A stretch of 13,070 nt of DNA, taken from positions 1-13,070 of the forward strand of contig DAOWFV010000005.1 in the NCBI GenBank assembly GCA_030637805.1. The letters are read 5' to 3'. Under the pieces are notes generated by a model. The model saw only the letters and a list, made by a program, of their open reading frames with translations. It had not been told where the DNA came from and ran no database searches. The DNA comes from Acidobacteriota bacterium (GTDB lineage Bacteria > Acidobacteriota > Thermoanaerobaculia > Thermoanaerobaculales > Sulfomarinibacteraceae). Below, piece after piece: positions 1-5,084 of the stretch. Within the stretch, counting starts at the first letter, position 1; each line of letters opens with the position of its first letter. The translations under genes were made by a program, and so were the position numbers.

Positions 1-362
1 CGGGCGGGAAACTGTCACCAGTGGCACCACAACTCCGGGTCCGAGGATCCTGGCAGAGTGGGGCGGTACAATCCGAATTCCGAATTCCGAATTCCGAATT
101 TTGCCTGTGCCCCAAATGATCGATATCGACGCCTCGCAGTGTCCTCTTCCGGGGACATTCGAGCCATTCCCAGGACGCCTTTCAACTCTTGTCGCCACCA
201 GCAAAACGTCGGGATCAGGACCGGCCACCTTCGGTTGACCGCGATGGCACCTGACCGAGAGCTATTTCTTTGTCGAGACCCTCCCCTGTTCCGGCAGGGC
301 TGGCACGGCCATTGCTGTTCTCTTGAGCGAAGGCGGCGACGGTAACCGCCGGGGAGGCAGCC
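1..362. other. non-coding region upstream of the DUF6600-like gene
   Basis: No reading frame here has a credible start, ribosome binding site and protein-like composition. It contains a four-copy heptamer repeat (73-100) and small GC-rich hairpins, for example CCCTG at 284-288 with CAGGG at 295-299, and CGGCG with CGCCG just before the Shine-Dalgarno sequence of the next gene. The promoter of that gene should lie here, but I see no convincing -35/-10 pair. Confidence 0.6.
73..100. repeat. heptamer tandem repeat, CCGAATT x4
   Basis: Four exact consecutive copies of CCGAATT. The unit contains GAATTC across its junctions, so the tract is also nearly palindromic. It is the shortest exact example of the 7-bp tandem repeats found in several intergenic regions of this window. 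Confidence 0.9.
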
Positions 363-1706
363 ATGAGAAACCACCGACGAATCGCGATGCTCGTTGCAGT
401 CTCAGTTCTGGCCCTGGCCGCCGCCGCACCGACGGTGGAGGCGGGGGGAGGGTTCGGCCTGCACTTCGGCAGCCACGGTTTCGGCATCTCGGTGGGCGTC
501 GGTGACTGGAGCATCTATACCAGCGCGTGGTCCGACCCTTACTGGGCCCTCGACTACAACACGGCGCTCACCGGCTACGGCGAGTGGGTTCGGGTCGGCG
601 GACTGGGGCGCGTGTGGCGTCCTTGGGTGAAGGTGGGATGGCAGCCCTATACCCACGGGCGCTGGGTCTACACGGCGTACGGTTGGACCTGGGTGGCCTA
701 CGAGCCGTGGGGTTACTTCCCCCACCACTACGGACGCTGGGCCAATAGCAGCTTTGGTTGGGTGTGGGCTCCCGGCTACACCTATCACGCTGCCGGCGTT
801 GTCTGGGTGCGGGCCGGCGGTTACGTCGGCTGGTACGCGGCGCCACCCCGCGGCTGGAGCCATGCGGCCCATGGGTTCCACCATGGATACAACCGCGGTA
901 ATGACCGAAGGTGGCACGATGCCCGTTACGCCACCTACGTTCCCTGGAGCCACCTCGGTGCGGACAACGTGTCCCGCCACAAGGTGACCCATGCCGTAGC
1001 CTCTCGGAACCGCGTCGAGACTCTCGCCCTGCCACCCACCACGCACGAGGTCCGGAGGCACGGTGGCTCCCCGATCGTCGAGACCCGGCTGTCCACGCGC
1101 ACCGCGAAGGTCGGCGGGCGTCAGGTCACCCTCGCGCGACCGGAGGGAGTGACCCGCAGCATCGAGCGTCACGCCCCCAACACCGTGCGCAGCACGCTCG
1201 CTCCCGCCGCTCAAAATGTCCGCCAGCCGCGATCTCGCGCCGGGGAGTCGCCATCTCTGGCACACGCGCCGTCACGGACGTCGAACAGCGTTAGCCGATC
1301 TTCCCGAACAGCGACGGATGTTCGACGGCAGCGAGCCTCCGCCGTCGATCCTTCGCGAAATTCGGGCCGGTCCGACGCAAGAAACCTGACGAGGGATTGG
1401 CAGACGCAGTCGGCTCGCACGAGCCAAACCGCCCCCACCCGGACCTCCGGCAGGAAGGAGTCACGGGTTTCCACGACCGGGATGCCGAGCCGGAGCCCCC
1501 GGACGGCGACCACCGAGCGCAGCAGGGCGACCTCGAGGGACTCCTCTCGCAAACGCGTCGAGGCGTCCGGACGGGCGAGCTCGGAGACACCTCGGTCCAA
1601 CGCGGGCCGCTCCCCGGTCCGAAGGAGCTCGGCTGCCTCCGAGGAGAAGAAGGAGAGCTCGAGCAGCGAACGGTCTCCGCGCCGCACCGGCGCGAGAAGG
1701 CGCTGA
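363..1706 (+). CDS. secreted DUF6600-like protein with long Ser/Arg/Thr-rich tail
   Basis: A 447-residue exported protein of unknown function. Residues 1-27 form a signal peptide (basic MRNHRR, hydrophobic core, cleavage after VEA). Residues 45-165 are very rich in Trp, Tyr and Gly and carry the serial pattern known from DUF6600: YGEWV (72-76), VWRPWV (84-89), GRWVYT (99-104), YGWTWV (106-111), EPWGY (114-118), HYGRW (122-126), GWVWAPG (132-138). This part probably folds as a beta-rich envelope domain. From about residue 190 to the end the chain is low complexity, basic, and dominated by Ser, Arg, Thr and Ala, probably disordered and perhaps binding an anionic surface polymer. The start is supported by GGGGAGG at 351-357, five bases before the ATG. 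Known members are often linked to FecR-like or envelope proteins; no such neighbour is visible. Domain call fairly sure; role unknown. Confidence 0.85.
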   Translation: MRNHRRIAMLVAVSVLALAAAAPTVEAGGGFGLHFGSHGFGISVGVGDWSIYTSAWSDPYWALDYNTALTGYGEWVRVGGLGRVWRPWVKVGWQPYTHGRWVYTAYGWTWVAYEPWGYFPHHYGRWANSSFGWVWAPGYTYHAAGVVWVRAGGYVGWYAAPPRGWSHAAHGFHHGYNRGNDRRWHDARYATYVPWSHLGADNVSRHKVTHAVASRNRVETLALPPTTHEVRRHGGSPIVETRLSTRTAKVGGRQVTLARPEGVTRSIERHAPNTVRSTLAPAAQNVRQPRSRAGESPSLAHAPSRTSNSVSRSSRTATDVRRQRASAVDPSRNSGRSDARNLTRDWQTQSARTSQTAPTRTSGRKESRVSTTGMPSRSPRTATTERSRATSRDSSRKRVEASGRASSETPRSNAGRSPVRRSSAASEEKKESSSSERSPRRTGARRR

Positions 1707-1717
1707 CTCCCCCGAAG

Positions 1718-1735
1718 TGACAGCGCAAGCTGTCA
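1718..1735. other. GCAA-loop hairpin just after the DUF6600 gene
   Basis: A perfect 7-bp stem, TGACAGC (1718-1724) with GCTGTCA (1729-1735), closed by a GCAA tetraloop, lies 11 bases after the stop codon. Its right arm runs into the dispersed repeat that starts at 1730. No T-run follows, so it is not a classical intrinsic terminator, though it could protect the 3' end of the mRNA. Confidence 0.5.
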
Positions 1736-1805
1736 TCCTGAGCGAGGCCGACTTGTCACGGCGAAGCCGAAGGCGGAGCCGGAAGGCCGAGTCGAAGGAT
1801 CCCCC
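1730..1805 (+). repeat. dispersed repeat, left copy of an inverted pair
   Basis: This segment begins CTGTCATCCTGAGCGA and ends near GTCGAAGGATCC. Its imperfect reverse complement lies at 2051-2124. Shared blocks are CTGTCATCCTGAGCGA, CGACTTGTCACGGCGAAGCC and a CGAGTCGA(A/G)GGA-like end; the copies differ by small indels in between. Sequences of the type TGTCATCCTGAGCGA...GTCGAAGGATC are widespread intergenic repeats in many bacterial genomes. I see no target-site duplication and no transposase. Confidence 0.75.
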
Positions 1806-1827
1806 GAACTCGCCGACGGCAGCGGTC

Positions 1828-2020
1828 GTGGTTCAAGGCTCATCCGAAGGAGGAGCCAATGAACCACCCGCTGGCGGTGGGGAGTCACCGTGCCCGAAGG
1901 GCATGAGTAACCCGCCGGCAGCAGCGACTAGCGGCCGCGGCCGGGAATCGCCGGCCATCGGCCGCTTGCTGGTGACGGTTGGTCACGGCGCCCGCAAGGG
2001 CGCCAGTAAGTAGGAGATAG
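1828..2020 (+). ncRNA. candidate orphan structured RNA (HEARO/omega-RNA-like)
   Basis: About 190 non-coding bases are packed with perfect or near-perfect stems. Hairpin 1 pairs GTGGTTCA (1828-1835) with TGAACCAC (1860-1867) and, inside it, 1837-1845 with 1849-1857 (one mismatch). Hairpin 2 pairs TGCCC (1891-1895) with GGGCA (1899-1903). Hairpin 3 pairs AGCGGCCG (1930-1937) with CGGCCGCT (1959-1966), extended inward by GGCCGG/CCGGCC and outward by CAGCA/TGCTG. A long-range helix GTCAC (1884-1888) with GTGAC (1972-1976) would enclose hairpins 2 and 3. A 7-bp stem with a GCAA tetraloop follows (1987-2004), then AGTAAGTAGGAG. The ATGA at 1859-1862 immediately before the ACCACCCG block matches the RTGA site after which HEARO elements are known to sit. 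The HEARO link rests on memory of that family and is inference; the folding itself is visible. No IscB/HNH gene is nearby. Strand is assigned from the HEARO comparison. Confidence 0.5.
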
Positions 2021-2050
2021 GCTACGATCTCAGCACTTTCCGTAGATTCA

Positions 2051-2124
2051 GGGGTTCCTCGACTCGCTCCGGCCCTTCCGGCTTCGCCGTGACAAGTCGG
2101 GCCTCCCATCGCTCAGGATGACAG
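2051..2124 (-). repeat. dispersed repeat, right copy of an inverted pair
   Basis: Reverse-complement partner of 1730-1805. Read on the minus strand it starts CTGTCATCCTGAGCGA, then carries CGACTTGTCACGGCGAAGCC and ends GAGTCGAGGAACC. The pair bounds about 395 bp containing the folded RNA-like element, which gives the region the look of a non-autonomous mobile unit, though no target duplication is evident. Confidence 0.75.
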
Positions 2125-2153
2125 GGATTTTGTAAAGGTTTCCGCCGCCTGCG

Positions 2154-2174
2154 CATAGTCCATAGCTCATAGCC
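2154..2174. repeat. degenerate heptamer repeat, CATAGNN x3
   Basis: Three consecutive 7-mers CATAGTC, CATAGCT and CATAGCC. A further CATAGAC starts at 2196, exactly 28 bases (four periods) after the third copy, so the 7-bp register may extend further in eroded form. It lies 60 bases upstream of the next gene. Confidence 0.55.
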
Positions 2175-2233
2175 TGCTTGCTGCTCCCGACAACCCATAG
2201 ACCCCACCGCAGATCCGGGATAGCATTCGAGGC

Positions 2234-3316
2234 ATGGATCACGAATCCGGCTCCCGGTCCAGTGACACGGACGCCCGCGTGGAGAAGTCACTCCGGCGGT
2301 GTTTGGCGTGGAGTCAACAGGGTCGCTACAGCAAGATCCTCAACGAGGTCGACGACATCCTCCCTCAGGTGGAGGATCGTCCGACGCTCGAGGCATCGCT
2401 ACTGATCTGGAAGGCCCAGGCTCTGCTTGCCATGGGCCGCGCCGAGAGCGCGCTGGTCCCGGCCACACTCTCCTGGGAAATCGAGCCCTCGCCGCACGCG
2501 TGTCACCTGTTGTCCAACGCGCTCGAGGCTCTCAGCGATCCGGAAGGTGCGGAGGATCTATTGCGAATGGGATGGCAGCTGTTCCCTGAAGCGGTCCACC
2601 TGCCCGTTCAGCTGGCGGAAATCCTCTCCGGCCAGGGCCGGCTCCCGGAGGCCCTCGATACGCTCGACGAGGTGCCCCTCGACGAGGACATTCCTGAAGA
2701 CCTCCTCGTCTTCCTCTTCAAATTGCGCTCCAATCTCCTCGCCACCATGGGGCGTTGGGCCGAGGCCGACGATACTCTCAGGGAGGGGATCGATCGTCAT
2801 CCCGATTCGCAGCTCCTCGTTGAGGCCCATCAATCCCTGAGCGGCGCTCGACAGCGGGCGCGAGCCGAGGGTGAGCTCGCCGCCTCCTGGCGTGAGAGCC
2901 TTCGCGAGCTCGACGGCGTGTACGGAGAGGTCGATGAATCCATCATCCGCTGCGCTGCGGTGAACGAGCTCTCCGAGCTCGTGGTGCTCGCGGCACGCAG
3001 GCTGTGGCGCGCGTTCTTCGAGCGTCAAAGCGCCCGGCCGCAGGCGCCCGACTCCTGGGGCACCGCCCTGGTGCTCGCGATCATCGAGCTGGACGGCGAG
3101 AGGCCTTCGGCTGCTGCGCTGGCACGCTCTGCAGGCTGCAAACCTGCCGGTGTTCGCAAGGTGTTGGCGCGGCTGCGAGCCTTCGTCACCGAGCTGGATC
3201 CCGAGTTCTCGGCCCGTGCGTTCGCTGCCCACACGAATCCACGCCTCAACGGCGCGCCTGCTACCCGGCGCGTAGGGGCGGGTTCAGCTGATGTCGTCCA
3301 ATTTCCGCAAGCATGA
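2234..3316 (+). CDS. TPR-repeat protein with C-terminal HTH-like segment
   Basis: A 360-residue, probably cytoplasmic protein with no signal peptide or membrane segment. Residues about 50-200 show degenerate tetratricopeptide helices (LLIWKAQALLAMGRAESAL; AEDLLRMGWQLFPEAVHLPVQLAEIL; GRLPEALDTLD; LRSNLLATMGRWAEADDTLREGIDRHP in outline), which usually form a protein-binding scaffold. Residues about 245-320 (LARRLW-like start, then SWGTALVLAIIELDGERPSAAALARSAGCKPAGVRKVL) resemble the cyclin-like/helix-turn-helix segment found at the end of some bacterial TPR or SEC-C proteins, where an AxLAxxxGxxxxxVRK helix could contact DNA or RNA. The start is uncertain: GAGG sits only one base before this ATG, and an in-frame GTG at 2279 has no better site. 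It is the first gene of a cluster with the DUF4097-like gene 13 nt downstream. It may regulate or scaffold the envelope proteins encoded after it; this is inference. Confidence 0.8.
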   Translation: MDHESGSRSSDTDARVEKSLRRCLAWSQQGRYSKILNEVDDILPQVEDRPTLEASLLIWKAQALLAMGRAESALVPATLSWEIEPSPHACHLLSNALEALSDPEGAEDLLRMGWQLFPEAVHLPVQLAEILSGQGRLPEALDTLDEVPLDEDIPEDLLVFLFKLRSNLLATMGRWAEADDTLREGIDRHPDSQLLVEAHQSLSGARQRARAEGELAASWRESLRELDGVYGEVDESIIRCAAVNELSELVVLAARRLWRAFFERQSARPQAPDSWGTALVLAIIELDGERPSAAALARSAGCKPAGVRKVLARLRAFVTELDPEFSARAFAAHTNPRLNGAPATRRVGAGSADVVQFPQA

Positions 3317-3317
3317 T

Positions 3318-3322
3318 GGGAG
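3318..3322 (+). promoter_or_regulatory. Shine-Dalgarno site that sets the start of the first DUF4097 gene
   Basis: GGGAG lies seven bases before the ATG at 3330, directly after the stop codon of the TPR gene. The upstream in-frame ATG at 3291 has no comparable site and would put 13 polar residues before the signal peptide, so 3330 is preferred. The overlap with the end of the upstream gene suggests translational coupling. Confidence 0.65.
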
Positions 3323-3329
3323 CCCCCTG

Positions 3330-4280
3330 ATGGTATGGAGACCGGTCCTTTCCACGTTGATCCTCGCGGCTGCCGCCAGTCTCGCGCCTGTACCGGCCCA
3401 CGGGGCCCAAAAGGACCTAGCGAAGGCCGACCACTTCCCCACAGCCGATGGGAAATCCCTGGTGGTGGACGCAGCCGGTCTCGACGTGTCGTTGCGCACC
3501 GCCGATGTGAACCGCATCGAGGTGGAGACCGAGCTCCACATCCGGGGAGTCGGTGAGGAAAAGGGCCAGCGGTGGATCGATGGCCACACGCCGGTATTCA
3601 CCGACGAAGAGACCAAGCTGAGGATTGTGGTCGAGCCGGGGAAGTTCGGTTTTCTCGGGTTCGGGCATCTCTCCGCCCGTGCCCGTCTCGCCCTCCTGGT
3701 TCCCGGCGACATTGCTCCAGACCTGACGACCACCAGCGGCCGCATCCAGGTGCGGGGAGACTTCCCAAATGCCTCTCCCTTTCGGCTCCGCACCTCCACA
3801 GGCGACATGGAGTTTGTGGGCGCCGCCGTCTCCATCGATGTGCGTACCGCTTCTGGTGACGCCCAGATCGAGGTCATCCGGCCGCTGGACAGGCTCTTCG
3901 CACGCACGTCATCCGGCGATGTCCGCCTGGTCGGTGGGGCGCGCGAGGCTCGTGTGGATACCGCCTCCGGCAAGATCTGGCTCGACGGCCTTTCCGGCGC
4001 TGTCGAGGTGAGCACCTCGACGGGCAAGATCACCCTCCGCTGGGATCGTTTGGAGGCCGGCCGGACTGTCAGGATCCGGTCTTCATCGGGCCGCGTCCAG
4101 TTGGTGCTACCCGCGGGGACACGCCCTGGAGGGACTCTGACGACCACCACCGGCAACGTACGCAGCGACTTTCCCGGCGAGGTCACAGAGGACGGCGGTG
4201 CGCTCCGCCTGACCGGAGACGGGCCGATCTTCGACGTGGAAACCGCATCCGGCGAAATCCTGCTCACCGCTCGAGATTGA
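3330..4280 (+). CDS. secreted DUF4097-family beta-repeat protein
   Basis: A 316-residue exported protein. Residues 1 to about 26 are a signal peptide (MVWRPVLSTLILAAAASLAP, cleavage near VPA or HGA). The rest matches the DUF4097/putative-adhesin type: a right-handed beta-helix-like series marked by the turn motif [TS]x[ST]G followed by a polar residue and a beta strand. I count nine turns, ending at residues 137, 158, 176, 196, 214, 232, 254, 275 and 308, mostly 18-22 residues apart (TTSGRIQV, TSTGDMEF, TASGDAQI, TSSGDVRL, TASGKIWL, TSTGKITL, SSSGRVQL, TTTGNVRS, TASGEILL). The family is common in cell envelopes and its function is poorly known; the adhesin label is weak. It follows the TPR gene by 13 nt and precedes a second beta-repeat gene by 81 nt, so it is probably cotranscribed with the former. 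An alternative start at 3291 is possible but less likely. Confidence 0.85.
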   Translation: MVWRPVLSTLILAAAASLAPVPAHGAQKDLAKADHFPTADGKSLVVDAAGLDVSLRTADVNRIEVETELHIRGVGEEKGQRWIDGHTPVFTDEETKLRIVVEPGKFGFLGFGHLSARARLALLVPGDIAPDLTTTSGRIQVRGDFPNASPFRLRTSTGDMEFVGAAVSIDVRTASGDAQIEVIRPLDRLFARTSSGDVRLVGGAREARVDTASGKIWLDGLSGAVEVSTSTGKITLRWDRLEAGRTVRIRSSSGRVQLVLPAGTRPGGTLTTTTGNVRSDFPGEVTEDGGALRLTGDGPIFDVETASGEILLTARD

Positions 4281-4361
4281 CTCGAACCTTTTCCGGCCCT
4301 TTCCGTTCTATATATCGAAACCGTTCCGCGGCCGGGGCTGCGAGCGGGAAGGAGTTCGACG

Positions 4362-5060
4362 ATGAGAAAATATTGCTTCCTCTTCGTGGTGGTGACTGTC
4401 TGTGCCCTGAGTGTTCATGCCGCCGAGCCGCGAACGCTTACCCGGACAGTAGCCGCGGAGCAGCTGGCAAAGATCGACCTCAATAGCGGCGTCGGCGACG
4501 TGGAGATCATCGGCAGAGAGGGCGGCGACCAGGTAATGGTCGACGTGGTCCTCACCCCGCGGCGAGGCGGGTTCTTCTCCTCCAAGCGCCAGGCCGAGCG
4601 CGAGGTGGAGGAGGCGTCTCTTCGCGCCGAGATCAAGGGCGAACGGCTCCTCCTCGGCATCAGCCCCGCCGACGACGACCGACGGTTCGAGGAAAAGTGG
4701 ACGATCGTCCTGCCGGCCCGGCTGGCCGTGATGATCGACCACGGCGTCGGCAATGTCGAACTCCGCGGCGTCGCGGGCGGCCTCGAAATCGACTCCGGGG
4801 TCGGTGACGTCCTCGTGGAGGTGACCTCGGGTGATGTCAGCATCAACCTCGGCGTGGGCAACGCTTCGTTGCGAGCCCCGGCCGACGCCTATGCTTCGGC
4901 CGAGGGTTCGGGAGGTGTCGGCGACGCCAGGTTGAACGTCCGCGGTGAACGGATCTCCGGGAGTGGTTTTGTCGGCCAGTCCGCGTCGTGGACCGGTGAC
5001 GGCAGCTATCACATCGAGGTTGATGTCGGCGTCGGCGATGCCCACATCAAGCTGGAGTAG
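4362..5060 (+). CDS. secreted DUF4097-like protein with GVGD repeats
   Basis: A 232-residue exported protein. Residues 1-20 form a signal peptide (MRKYCFLFVVVTVCALSVHA). The mature part carries six copies of the turn GVG[DN][VA], starting at residues 43, 128, 146, 164, 185 and 223, with exact 18-residue spacing between the second, third and fourth. This suggests a short beta-solenoid like the upstream DUF4097 protein but with a different turn motif, and an insertion at about 65-110 that is charged and includes RRGGFFSSKRQAEREVEE. AAGGAG (4349-4354) with seven bases to the ATG supports the start. The 81-nt gap upstream contains an AT-rich TATATAT (4309-4315) in otherwise GC-rich DNA, perhaps a -10 box, but no matching -35 is seen. 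Probably a divergent paralogue of its neighbour; function unknown. Confidence 0.82.
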   Translation: MRKYCFLFVVVTVCALSVHAAEPRTLTRTVAAEQLAKIDLNSGVGDVEIIGREGGDQVMVDVVLTPRRGGFFSSKRQAEREVEEASLRAEIKGERLLLGISPADDDRRFEEKWTIVLPARLAVMIDHGVGNVELRGVAGGLEIDSGVGDVLVEVTSGDVSINLGVGNASLRAPADAYASAEGSGGVGDARLNVRGERISGSGFVGQSASWTGDGSYHIEVDVGVGDAHIKLE

Positions 5061-5084
5061 CCTGAGATTAGGAGCTAACCCGTA

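Noticed and set aside
402..1265. 287-codon antisense frame within the DUF6600-like gene
   Set aside because: Shadow frame; the plus-strand product has a signal peptide, a Shine-Dalgarno site and the aromatic motif series.
1717..2013. 98-codon frame across the dispersed repeat and folded element
   Set aside because: Composition follows the repeat, there is no ribosome binding site, and the strong RNA folding explains the sequence better.
3284..4267. 327-codon antisense frame over the DUF4097 gene
   Set aside because: Low-complexity Ser/Arg/Pro product with no recognisable domain, opposite a gene with nine regular repeat motifs.
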